Positions 8,524-16,643 of a stretch of DNA of 64,000 nucleotides are shown piece after piece; position 1 is the first letter of the stretch, and each line of letters starts with the position of its first letter. The stretch spans positions 1-64,000 of the forward strand of contig NZ_JABFDM010000010.1 of NCBI RefSeq assembly GCF_013178945.1, read 5' to 3'. The notes under the pieces were generated by a model. That model did not search any database. It was not told the origin of the DNA and worked only from the letters and a program-made list of their open reading frames with translations. Source of the stretch: Bradyrhizobium aeschynomenes. Its GTDB lineage: Bacteria; Pseudomonadota; Alphaproteobacteria; Rhizobiales; Xanthobacteraceae. The translations under genes and the position numbers were made by a program.

Positions 8524-9546
8524 ATGTTGCGTGAAGTTGAGATGGGGAAGAAGGCCATGGCTGAGCGGATGACGCGCGGGCGGTTCAACGACAGATCTTC
8601 AACCAGTCCTGATTTCAGGCCGTTCCCAGACGAACCTCCTCAGGAGCGCCCGCCGAATTATCGGTTCGGCCGGTCCGTTCAGGATCACTATCCGGCCGAC
8701 GAATCGATGCCGATGTTCCTCTCCGAGTATGACGGCGGCAACCAGATCGAGAGCACCGAGTTCGAAGATCAATGGCCGACGCGGGCGCGTCGTACCTCGA
8801 TCTCCTCGCGCATCCTTCTCGCCGTGGTCGCCGCCGCGGGCGTCGCCGTGCTGTTTGCACTGGTCACCTCCGACGCAACGCGCGACCTGATCGCCAGTGC
8901 CAAGGCATCGATCGTCGGCTCCGCGCCGGATCCGACCGCGCCGCCCCAGGCGAGCGGCACGGAGCTGACCGCCCGCGACATGCAGCTCAACGAGCCGGCG
9001 CGGCTGGCGCCCGAGCCTCCGGCCGCGGCAGCGGCGCCGGCGCAGATGGCCGCGGTTGCGCCGACCCGCGATGACATCGCCAACGCCTATCAGACCGCCC
9101 TGCAGAACCGGGTTCCGACGCCGCCCGCGCCAGCCGCGCCCAGCGCCGCCGCCGTGCCTCCGGCCATGGCGCCTTCGTCCATCACCTCACCCGGTGCCGG
9201 AGCTGCGATCGTGGCGCCGGGTCTCGGCGCGGTGACGGCCGCGCCGCCGCCGCCCCAGGCTCGGCGGTTGGAGCCGGATGAGCTGTCGGGCATCATGAAG
9301 CGGGCCAAGGGGCTGCTCGCCGCCGGCGATATTCCGTCGGCCCGCCTGTTGCTCGAGCGTGCGGCCGAGGCCCAGGAACCAGCCGCCGCGCTGATGCTGG
9401 CGCAGACCTACGATCCTCACGTTCTCGGGACCAAGGACATCCGCAACATCAATGCTGATCCCGCCGCGGCGCGGAATTGGTACCGGCGTGCCGCCCAGCT
9501 CGGCTCGTCCGAAGCCCAGCGCCGGCTCGATCAGCTGCAGAATTGA
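8524..9546 (+). CDS. Single-pass membrane protein with C-terminal Sel1-type repeats
   Basis: About 340 residues. Several in-frame starts exist (GTG 8488, ATG 8524, 8542, 8557); 8524 is a compromise, and 8557 has GGGGAAG nearby. Order: a charged N-terminal ~80 residues, one TM segment (ILLAVVAAAGVAVLFALV), a long Ala/Pro-rich periplasmic linker, then alpha-helical repeats: GIMKRAKGLLAAGDIPSARLL and AARNWYRRAAQLGSSEAQRR. These end in a Sel1-like unit. The topology resembles the periplasmic TPR/Sel1 scaffold proteins of Bradyrhizobium. No enzyme motif seen; role unknown. Confidence 0.8.
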   Translation: MLREVEMGKKAMAERMTRGRFNDRSSTSPDFRPFPDEPPQERPPNYRFGRSVQDHYPADESMPMFLSEYDGGNQIESTEFEDQWPTRARRTSISSRILLAVVAAAGVAVLFALVTSDATRDLIASAKASIVGSAPDPTAPPQASGTELTARDMQLNEPARLAPEPPAAAAAPAQMAAVAPTRDDIANAYQTALQNRVPTPPAPAAPSAAAVPPAMAPSSITSPGAGAAIVAPGLGAVTAAPPPPQARRLEPDELSGIMKRAKGLLAAGDIPSARLLLERAAEAQEPAAALMLAQTYDPHVLGTKDIRNINADPAAARNWYRRAAQLGSSEAQRRLDQLQN

Positions 9547-9692
9547 AGCCACGTGACGGCAGCGCTGCCGCCGCGTTTCATTTTTTCGTTTCACGCATGA
9601 TCATCGCGTCGTTCATGGGCAAGTCCGGGCGAGTCCCGGCGCTGCACGCGTTCCGGCCCGCAATCATGTACCAGCTTTGATCGAGGGGACAC

Positions 9693-10868
9693 ATGCGACG
9701 TCTTATTGGAGCGGCGATGGCCGCAATGATGATAGCGTGCGGCTTTTCCGCTCACGCCGAGGAGGGCGAGTTCGATCCCGCCAAGGTCAGCGACAGCCTG
9801 AAGGCGATCTTCCAGTTCGGGTCGGTTCAGACCAAGCAGGCGCTCAACGCCAATACGGTGACGCTGATCACAGGCACGATCGGCGGCACCTATGTGCAGT
9901 TCGGCGCCGACCTGGCTTCGCTGCTCGATGACGGCAACAACCTGCGGGTCCTGCCGATCGTCGGACGCGGCTCGGTGCAGAGCGTCGCCGACATCCTGTT
10001 CCTGCAGGGCGTCGATCTCGGCGTCGTCCGCGCCGATACGTTGGACTATCTGGAGCGCAAGGGCTTCGCCAAGGACATCAAGCGCCAGTTCACCTACGTC
10101 ACCAAGCTCTACAATGAGGAAATGCAGGTCATCGCGCCGCGCGCGGTGCGCAATCTCCGCGACCTCGAAGGCCGCCGCGTCAGCGTCGACCTGCCGAATG
10201 GTGGCACCTTCGTCACGGCTCTGACCGTGTTCGAGCGGCTCGGCCTGCGCGCCAACTTCGCCTATATCGAGCAGCGCATCGCCATGGAGAAGCTGAAGCG
10301 GGGCGAGCTCGACGCGGTCATCGTCGTCGGCGGCAAGCCCTACAAGTCGGTCAGCACCTTCGTGAATGACGGCCGCTTCCATCTCGTCAATGTCGACTAC
10401 GACCGGCCGCTGCAGACCGATTATCTGCCGGCGACGCTGACGGCGAAGGACTACCCGAACCTGATCGCCGAAGGCGAGAAGGTCGATACGATTGCGGTCC
10501 CGGCCGTGCTCGCCGCCTATAACTGGGCGCCCAACACCGACCGCTACCGCAAGCTGGCGACCTTCGTCGACGCGTTCTTCACCAAGTTCCCGGCGTTCCA
10601 GAACCCGCCCTTCCATCCGAAGTGGAAAGAGGTCTCGCTCTCGGCGCCGCTCGCCGGCTGGCAGCGCCTGCCCTCCGCCAGCAAATGGCTGGAGAGCCAC
10701 GCGATGGAAGGCGCGCAGCGCGATCGCTTCGATGACTTCCTGAAGCAGAGCAGCACCGGCAGGGCGCTGCCCAGCGAAGCCGACCGGGAAGCGCTGTTCA
10801 AGCAGTACCAGGCGTGGGAAGCCGAGAAGACCGGCAACGCCCGCGCGCAGGCGCGGCCCCAGCGCTGA
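9693..10868 (+). CDS. TAXI-family TRAP transporter solute-binding protein (periplasmic)
   Basis: 391 residues with a clear signal peptide ending AHA|EE near residue 22 and a good GAGGGGAC site before the ATG. The TAXI core is visible: TLITGTIGGTYVQFGADLA, VLPIVGRGSVQSVADILFL, DLGVVRADTL, and NLRDLEGRRVSVDLPNGGTF. TAXI proteins bind small carboxylates for TRAP transporters, but no DctQ/DctM membrane partner lies in the window. So it may be an orphan receptor or serve a distant permease. A terminator follows 47 bases after the stop. A second TAXI protein lies at 20461-21948. Confidence 0.9.
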   Translation: MRRLIGAAMAAMMIACGFSAHAEEGEFDPAKVSDSLKAIFQFGSVQTKQALNANTVTLITGTIGGTYVQFGADLASLLDDGNNLRVLPIVGRGSVQSVADILFLQGVDLGVVRADTLDYLERKGFAKDIKRQFTYVTKLYNEEMQVIAPRAVRNLRDLEGRRVSVDLPNGGTFVTALTVFERLGLRANFAYIEQRIAMEKLKRGELDAVIVVGGKPYKSVSTFVNDGRFHLVNVDYDRPLQTDYLPATLTAKDYPNLIAEGEKVDTIAVPAVLAAYNWAPNTDRYRKLATFVDAFFTKFPAFQNPPFHPKWKEVSLSAPLAGWQRLPSASKWLESHAMEGAQRDRFDDFLKQSSTGRALPSEADREALFKQYQAWEAEKTGNARAQARPQR

Positions 10869-10914
10869 GCCGCTGCCGCCTGGCGTCCGTTCGCGGTCGA
10901 TATCGACGGAAGAG

Positions 10915-10943
10915 AAAAGCCCTGCTCGCGCAGGGCTTTTTTT
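10915..10943 (+). terminator. Rho-independent terminator of the TAXI gene
   Basis: Stem AAAGCCCTG / CAGGGCTTT with a CTCGCG loop and a seven-T tail, between convergent genes. Confidence 0.92.
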
Positions 10944-11001
10944 GTCGTCCGCGCACCGTCTGATGCCTACGGAGGGGATGACGCAATCGGCGCCGGTCAG
11001 T

Positions 11002-11418
11002 TCAGCCGCTCGCCGCGCCTTCCTGTTCCAGATCGACGTCCTCGTCCGCCTCGAGCCGCGCGAGCGCCGCACGGGCTGCCGCGCGATGGTCGGGCGTGAT
11101 GTGCGAGGCCACCATGCGGATGGCCGTGGCGAGCACTGCGGCATCGTCGGTGAAGCCGAGCACCGGCATGACATCGGGCAGAAAGTCGAACGGCAGGATG
11201 AAATAAGCGAGCGCGCCGAGCAGCGCGACCTGCACATGTCGCGGCGTCTCCTTGTCGAAGGCGCAGTAATAGGCGGCGAGCAGATCCGCGGCGAACGGGA
11301 TCCTGGCCACGACCTGCTTGAACTTGATCCAGAACCGCCGGCGAACGCTGTCGCGATCCCGCGCCAGCCGGTCGGCCGGCTCGAAGCCAACGCTGTAATC
11401 GGTCGTATCCGGCGCCAT
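11002..11418 (-). CDS. DUF1232 (YkvA-type) protein
   Basis: 138 residues from the ATG at 11418, chosen because GGGAG stands nine bases upstream; the frame can extend to 11475 without a ribosome site. The DUF1232 core is VALLGALAYFILPFDFLPDVMPVLGFTDDAAVLATAIRMV, cut here as YFILPFDFLPD and GFTDDAAVLA. These are the Pro-Asp-rich marks of the family, likely a short membrane-embedded hairpin. Its function is unknown in any organism I can recall. Confidence 0.85.
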   Translation of the reverse strand: MAPDTTDYSVGFEPADRLARDRDSVRRRFWIKFKQVVARIPFAADLLAAYYCAFDKETPRHVQVALLGALAYFILPFDFLPDVMPVLGFTDDAAVLATAIRMVASHITPDHRAAARAALARLEADEDVDLEQEGAASG

Positions 11419-11590
11419 TTGCGCAATCTCCCGAGGTCTCCGCGACACGCCATTGGCGCGGGCCCTACCCGTCATGTGGGGACCCGGTGCGGTGCTGCAA
11501 GATGATCCGGCAGCGGTGCCGCCGCAAATGGGACAGGCAGGTCACATTGACGGCGAGCGCAACCCGGCAGGCGCTGCGCTCGCCGGCATG

Positions 11591-12343
11591 TCATTTCGGC
11601 ACGGCCTTGTAGGCCAGATAGGCCGCGTGGCTCAGGCCAAGCAGCGAGACGAAGCCGCCGTCGACCGGCGGAAACGTCGAGACCGGCGTCATGGTCTTGA
11701 GCACATTGAAGATCGAGCTGCCATAAACGATCAGCAGCAAGGCCGTGAAGGTGAGCTGCTGGACCTTGCTGATGTCGACATAGTCGGCATCGTTGGTATC
11801 CCCCCGGATGATATCGAGCCAGCGGGCGTCCCCAGGCGTCGCCTTCGTCACGACCTGGCCGCGCGAATCCGGCGGGGCCGTGAGCGTGTCGGACTTCTGG
11901 AGGTTGGCGCTGATCGTCTGCAGCCGACTCGGATCCGCCCCCTTCTGCTTCTCGCCGAGGATCGACGACGATGCGACGAAGCTGAAGCTGCCGATCCCGA
12001 GCAGCGCCCACACGCTGGCAGGAATCTGGATCTCGAGCGGGTTGGCCACGCCGATGCTGACATTCGAAAGCCCCGCCGTGAACAGTGCGCTGACCAGGAG
12101 GACGGTCCAGAGCACGATCTGGACGCGCGACAGGCTGACCTTGTTGCGTTCGTCGATCAGGACGCCGTCCCAGCGCCGCTTCTGCGCCACGCCAATGATG
12201 ACGAACACCACGATCAACATGAGCAGCGTCAGCAGCCAGGTGACTGGACGTCCAAGCCCGACCAGGCTCGCGATGCCTCCGGTGTCGCCGCGCACCAGAT
12301 TGGCCGCGACGAGAAAGATCAAAACGACGATCGTTGCAGACAT
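11591..12343 (-). CDS. Six-TM protein of unknown function, downstream of the vanadium haloperoxidase
   Basis: 250 residues. Hydrophobic segments sit near 3-17, 34-53, 72-94, 111-129, 193-213 and 229-246, with a polar loop at 130-190. The stretch IDERNKVSLSRVQIVLWT before TM3 and SLLGLSHAAYLAYKA at the C-terminus resemble an uncharacterised family of membrane proteins I have seen in other bacteria but cannot name. It starts 67 bp after the stop of the haloperoxidase gene on the same strand, so co-transcription is likely. It could anchor or partner that enzyme, but this is inference from position only. Confidence 0.75.
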   Translation of the reverse strand: MSATIVVLIFLVAANLVRGDTGGIASLVGLGRPVTWLLTLLMLIVVFVIIGVAQKRRWDGVLIDERNKVSLSRVQIVLWTVLLVSALFTAGLSNVSIGVANPLEIQIPASVWALLGIGSFSFVASSSILGEKQKGADPSRLQTISANLQKSDTLTAPPDSRGQVVTKATPGDARWLDIIRGDTNDADYVDISKVQQLTFTALLLIVYGSSIFNVLKTMTPVSTFPPVDGGFVSLLGLSHAAYLAYKAVPK

Positions 12344-12410
12344 GATGAGTCTCCCCTCGTTCGATTGCCTCGTCGTCCCAGGCCGGCCGACGAGCCGGCC
12401 TGGGACAAGC

Positions 12411-14219
12411 TCATTGCTCCGATGCCTCGAACACCCAGCCGTTCGGCTTGCCGGAATTGCTGTCGGTGCCGGCAGCGTAGAGTCGCAGGCGGCCTCCGAT
12501 GCGGGATACGACCGCGCGGCCCTGGGCCTTGAAGAAGGTCGCGTCCTTCACACCTTCCGGAAGCTCGGCGAGGATCTTGAACTCGGTGCTGTAGCCTCGC
12601 CGTCCGATCTTCCTGGCGTAGATCGTGTGCGGCGCCGGGCCCTGGTCCGCGATCGTCAGCACGTCGCCATTCAGCCTGACCGTGAGCGTCTCGAAACCCT
12701 TGTCCTGGCTCGGAATGGTGGGCGTGGCTGGATTGGAGAAGCTCAGATGATTGCTCATTTGCACCGAGAACGCGTCGAGATCGGGCGCGGTGCTGCCGGC
12801 CAGGATCCCGTAGACGCCCTGAGCGATCGTCCGACCCAGCGGGACGCCGCCGACCGCGTCCGACTGCGTCAGCAAGCCGTCCGCGTCCGTCGCCGTCGTG
12901 CCGTCGAACCGCCAATGGACGCCGAGATAGACGCGGCTGACCGCGTTCTCGTACATCGCGTCGATGAGACGCTTGTAACGCCGGGCGTGTCGCGTTCGCC
13001 GCGTTCCGTCGGCATCGTGGCTCAGTCCGTTCAACTCGTCGGACACGAAGCTGAAGCCGATCGTGTCGGCCTGGTGGCACGGTACCTTCAGGAACAGCCG
13101 CACCATCTCGAACACGGCGCCGCCGAAGGTCGCATGCCCCGACGGATAGGCCGGGAAGTGCGGCGTGAAGTTGCGCTTCTGAGTGTTGGTGCTCGGCGCG
13201 CCGACCGGCTCCCAGAACGGATCGGCGTCGGCGTCGATCGATACGACCGGCCCGGCATCGGGGCCGAGGCCATCGCCCCTCTCACGGATGCCGATCACCG
13301 GACGCCACAGGTCGTAGACGTATTTGTAGTGCCACGCATCTATCGCCGCCTCGGCCATCGCGACGTTGACGAGCATGAGCAGCCGAAGATTGTTGACCAG
13401 CGCGGCATCCGCGGTCTGCTCCTTGTTGATGTCGGCAAGAATGGCGGTCACGATCTGGTTGTAGAGCCGCGGCGGCGTACCGATCTGGGCTGCACCGTCA
13501 TAGGCCCAGAACGTCCCGATCGCGCTCTCGTCGGCGGTCCGCGCGGAGCCGTTGCGGTGGCCCTTGCTCATCACTTCCTTGTAGTGCCGGAGGTACAGCG
13601 GGTCCTGCTCGTCGAGCGCGGCGCCGTCATGGCCGGGCGGGGGCGAAAGCGGTTGATGCGCCGCCATCACGAAGTGCCGCGTCTCGCCGTAGCATTGACC
13701 GAGCAGGCCCTGCTCCTCGTTGAACGGGTCCGGACGATGGTGCCCGCGCTTCCACGAGAACATCGCCGCCTTCGAGACCTCGGAGCCGTCTTTGAAGCGG
13801 TCGGCGATGACGTTGCGTCCGACGCGGATGCCGAATTCGGCGGCCGCCTCGACGTTGCTGCTGATGGCGGCGAGCGCGCCGGACAGCGCGACGTCGAATC
13901 GATCGCGTTGCGACGGATAGAGCTCGTTGAGCACGACGAAGGCGGCTTGCGAAATCGCCGCTATGACGTCGTCGCGGGAAGCCGGGCTCGGCAGGATGAT
14001 CTGGTTGGAGGGGAGGATCGGATCGCAGTTTTCCGGATTCAACGGTGCCCCGCGGGGCACCAGGCCGAAATAGGCGTCGTGCATCGCGACATGAACCATC
14101 GCAAGAGCGCGCGAGCTCAAGGTCGGGCCGCGCTGGTTGCGCGCCGCCATGGCGCCGGTGTGATCGATACGGTTTGCCTCGAGGGCTGTCGTGTTCCAAT
14201 AGAGGGCAGGATCACTCAT
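12411..14219 (-). CDS. Vanadium-dependent haloperoxidase-type phosphatase superfamily protein
   Basis: 602 residues from the ATG at 14219 (GGAGA five bases upstream); the open frame runs to 14405 but that part has no site. All active-site residues known from fungal vanadium chloroperoxidase are present at the same spacing: K299 and R306 (YKYVYDLWRP), S360-G361-H362 (AYPSGHATFGGAV), and R429 and H435 (SRVYLGVHWRFDG). This family binds vanadate and oxidises halide with H2O2. No signal peptide is seen, which suggests a cytosolic protein or non-classical release. The C-terminal ~130 residues after GILAGSTAPDLDAF are an added beta-rich domain. Whether it is a haloperoxidase or phosphatase cannot be settled here. 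Confidence 0.9.
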   Translation of the reverse strand: MSDPALYWNTTALEANRIDHTGAMAARNQRGPTLSSRALAMVHVAMHDAYFGLVPRGAPLNPENCDPILPSNQIILPSPASRDDVIAAISQAAFVVLNELYPSQRDRFDVALSGALAAISSNVEAAAEFGIRVGRNVIADRFKDGSEVSKAAMFSWKRGHHRPDPFNEEQGLLGQCYGETRHFVMAAHQPLSPPPGHDGAALDEQDPLYLRHYKEVMSKGHRNGSARTADESAIGTFWAYDGAAQIGTPPRLYNQIVTAILADINKEQTADAALVNNLRLLMLVNVAMAEAAIDAWHYKYVYDLWRPVIGIRERGDGLGPDAGPVVSIDADADPFWEPVGAPSTNTQKRNFTPHFPAYPSGHATFGGAVFEMVRLFLKVPCHQADTIGFSFVSDELNGLSHDADGTRRTRHARRYKRLIDAMYENAVSRVYLGVHWRFDGTTATDADGLLTQSDAVGGVPLGRTIAQGVYGILAGSTAPDLDAFSVQMSNHLSFSNPATPTIPSQDKGFETLTVRLNGDVLTIADQGPAPHTIYARKIGRRGYSTEFKILAELPEGVKDATFFKAQGRAVVSRIGGRLRLYAAGTDSNSGKPNGWVFEASEQ

Positions 14220-14598
14220 CTGTTTCTCCGTTCGTAGACGGTTGACGATTCCCGCCGTGACCCAGCACGGGACGTGCCTCGGAATCGATCCGCGGCGGGC
14301 AGCTGTCTCCGATGAAAGGTGCCGTCCCTGTCGAGGGACGGCAGTTTCAGGGAGGATTGCGACGATGAGCCTATGGTCGATGGTCAGGCGCAGCAGCGCC
14401 GGCAAACGTCTCGTGTCATGATGCCGAGCAAGTCGAGACGTGCCGTAGACGAAGTGGTCGCCATTCCGTCTGACAGCGTCGGCGATCGGCTCGTCTTCAA
14501 CTAATCACGTCGACCGAAAGCGTCGTGAGTGAATTAAGCGTGAGATAATCCGGTCGGCGGCAACGCCGTCGGTGCAGCTCCGCGTAGCAGGCTGTACG
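14220..14598. other. Intergenic region with a perfect hairpin at 14320-14343
   Basis: 379 bp with no gene I can support. The hairpin is TGCCGTCCCT-GTCG-AGGGACGGCA, ten perfect base pairs and a four-base loop. Read on the minus strand it lies ~250 bp after the small gene at 14599-14859 and ~100 bp before the haloperoxidase start, so it could be a terminator without a T-run or an mRNA leader structure. Confidence 0.6.
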
Positions 14599-14859
14599 TC
14601 ATGACGGCGTGCCGTCCGATGCCGGTGGTTTCCGATCGAGCGGCCTGAGATCGTTCTCTCCGACGCGATCGGCGAGCAGGATGAGCCAATTCAATGTTGA
14701 TTTCTGAATAGCAGAAATGTCGGCCCGTCCTGCCAATCCCGTGGCTACGTCGCGGAAATCCGACCAGCGCCGATAGAAATCGATCAGGTCGCGCGGCGGA
14801 TCCCTGCGGCGGCGACGTGGGCCGCCTTCGCGGCCTTGGCTTTTGTTCGGCGCACTCAT
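14599..14859 (-). CDS. Small hypothetical protein in the haloperoxidase cluster
   Basis: 86 residues. The first 25 are strongly basic (KSQGREGGPRRRRRDPPRD), followed by LIDFYRRWSDFRDVATGLAG and STLNWLILLADRVGENDLRPL, which look like real protein helices rather than a shadow frame. It is divergent from the regulator at 14939 with only ~80 bp between. No family recognised. The Arg-rich start could bind nucleic acid or acidic partners. Coding status is likely but not certain. Confidence 0.55.
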   Translation of the reverse strand: MSAPNKSQGREGGPRRRRRDPPRDLIDFYRRWSDFRDVATGLAGRADISAIQKSTLNWLILLADRVGENDLRPLDRKPPASDGTPS

Positions 14860-14938
14860 TGGGATCGCAGGCTAGCGCGTCGCGCGCTCTGGAGCCGCGT
14901 GAAAAAAGCGTGAAACGGCTTGGAAGCGCAAAACCACA

Positions 14939-16621
14939 ATGTTAAGTTGCGAGCAGTTCATTGGCGGGGCAATGCAGATGGACGGCAAGCGGATCGAGAT
15001 CAGCCTGTTCGGAGCCTGCGTCGTGCGCGCAGCGGGCCGCTCAGGCTTCGAGATCAGCGGCGCCAAGCACAAGGCTCTGTTTGCTCTTCTCGCGACAGCC
15101 CCGTTGGGGCGCCGGACGCGCAGCTTCCTGCAGACCATGTTGTGGGGAACGGCGTGCTACGACACGGGTCGTCAGAGCCTTCGGCGCGCCTTGTCGGATA
15201 TTCGGCACGTCATGGGTGACGCCTTCGACGACGTTCTTCTCTGCACCAATTCTGACGTCACTCTCAATCTCGGGCGGGTCCGTTTCATCGGCCGTCCCGG
15301 AGCCGGCGAGGTTCTCGAGGGCCTTGCCATCCGCGAAGACGGCTTCAGCCGCTGGCTGAGCGCTCAGCGTCAGAATCCGGAGCAGCTCTACGCGCTCTAC
15401 AGTCTGTCCGCGCAGCCTCCGCCAGCCCCGATGCTGCCGGCCGTGACGGTATTGCCGTTCCGAACCATCGCCGGCAGCCCCGATCACGCGATCCTCGGCG
15501 ACTGGCTGGCTGAGGAAGCCTGCCGCTCGCTGTCGCGCTCGAACCTCCTCTCGGTCATATCCCACCTGTCGGCGCGCGCACTCGATCGGACTATCGTCGA
15601 CGTGGCGATGGTCAGGACGCAGCTGGCCGTCGATTATTGCGTTGCCGGGACGCTGCGCGTCAGTGGCGGCGAGATTGCGCTCGATGCGGATCTTCTCGAC
15701 GCCGAGTCGGGCCGCATTCTCTGGACGCGGCACTTTTCCGGCTCGCATGACGATTTCCTCGGCCGGTCAGCCGACGGGGTGTCGGAGATCGTGACGTCGG
15801 TGGGCCGCGCCATTGCCGACGATGCGATCACTCACGTCAGCGGTCGTCACCTCGCCAACATCGAGGACCATCGGCTTCTGCTTGCCGGCGTCGATCTCAT
15901 GCATCGGCCGTCGTTGCGCGAGTTCGCCCGGTCACGCGAGTTGATCGAGGAAGCGCTCCGGCGCGCGCCGCATTCTGCCGAGACCCATGCCTGGTTCGGC
16001 AAGTGGCACGTGCTGTGTGTCTTCAACGGTTGGAGTACCGACCCGCCCAAGGACACGCAGCGCGCGATCGATTGCACGGCGCGTGCCCTCGACATCAGTC
16101 CCGACAGTTCTTTCGCACTCAGCATCGATGGCTTCGCCCAGAACAACCTGTTGCGCCGCATCGACACGGCGAGGAGCCGTTACGATGCCGCGCTTCGGCT
16201 CAATCCCAACGAGTCGATCGCGTGGCTGCTCAGCGGCGCGCTTCATGCGTTCACCGACGAGCCTGACGCCGCGGTGTTTGCTGCGACGAAAGCGCGCCGC
16301 CTCTCGCCCATCGACCCCTTCCGATACTTCTACGACTCGCTCAGTGCGAGTGCGCTGTTCGCAGCCGGCCGCTATGAAGAGTCGCTGGCGCTCTCGGACA
16401 ATTCGTTACGGCTTCACGATCGGCATATTTCCACGCTGCGGACGAAGATCGCGGCACTTCATTATCTCGACCGCGACGACGAGGCACGCATCGTCGCCGC
16501 GGAGATCATCAGGCGGCATCCCGATTTCACGGTCGCTGGCTATCTGCGCGGCCATCCCGCGGGAGAGCACGAAAGCGGACGTCGCGTTGCCGCGGCATTG
16601 CAAGCAGCAGGCATTCCATGA
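14939..16621 (+). CDS. Winged-helix (SARP-like) regulator with TolB-like and TPR domains
   Basis: 560 residues if the ATG at 14939 is used; ATGs at 14972 and 14978 are equally possible and the latter has GGGG nine bases upstream. Residues ~17-125 resemble the OmpR-type winged helix of SARP regulators (ISLFGACVVRAAG, SGAKHKALFALLATAPLGRRTR, RQSLRRALSDIRHVMG). Residues ~165-290 match the TolB-like region often found in alphaproteobacterial cyclase/TPR regulators (VTVLPFRTIAGSPDHAILGDWLAEE, DYCVAGTLRVSG, DAESGRILWTRHF). The rest is TPR helices. It lies 22 bp before the GGF-repeat haloperoxidase on the same strand, so it probably controls or is co-expressed with that gene and the protease. Confidence 0.85.
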   Translation: MLSCEQFIGGAMQMDGKRIEISLFGACVVRAAGRSGFEISGAKHKALFALLATAPLGRRTRSFLQTMLWGTACYDTGRQSLRRALSDIRHVMGDAFDDVLLCTNSDVTLNLGRVRFIGRPGAGEVLEGLAIREDGFSRWLSAQRQNPEQLYALYSLSAQPPPAPMLPAVTVLPFRTIAGSPDHAILGDWLAEEACRSLSRSNLLSVISHLSARALDRTIVDVAMVRTQLAVDYCVAGTLRVSGGEIALDADLLDAESGRILWTRHFSGSHDDFLGRSADGVSEIVTSVGRAIADDAITHVSGRHLANIEDHRLLLAGVDLMHRPSLREFARSRELIEEALRRAPHSAETHAWFGKWHVLCVFNGWSTDPPKDTQRAIDCTARALDISPDSSFALSIDGFAQNNLLRRIDTARSRYDAALRLNPNESIAWLLSGALHAFTDEPDAAVFAATKARRLSPIDPFRYFYDSLSASALFAAGRYEESLALSDNSLRLHDRHISTLRTKIAALHYLDRDDEARIVAAEIIRRHPDFTVAGYLRGHPAGEHESGRRVAAALQAAGIP

Positions 16622-16643
16622 AGTCGTTTGAAGGGAAGCTCAT

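Noticed and set aside
9591..11453. 620-residue minus-strand open frame
   Set aside because: Shadow of the TAXI gene and the DUF1232 region, crossing a terminator.
14319..14504. 61-residue open frame upstream of the haloperoxidase
   Set aside because: Overlaps the hairpin, no ribosome site, sequence not protein-like.
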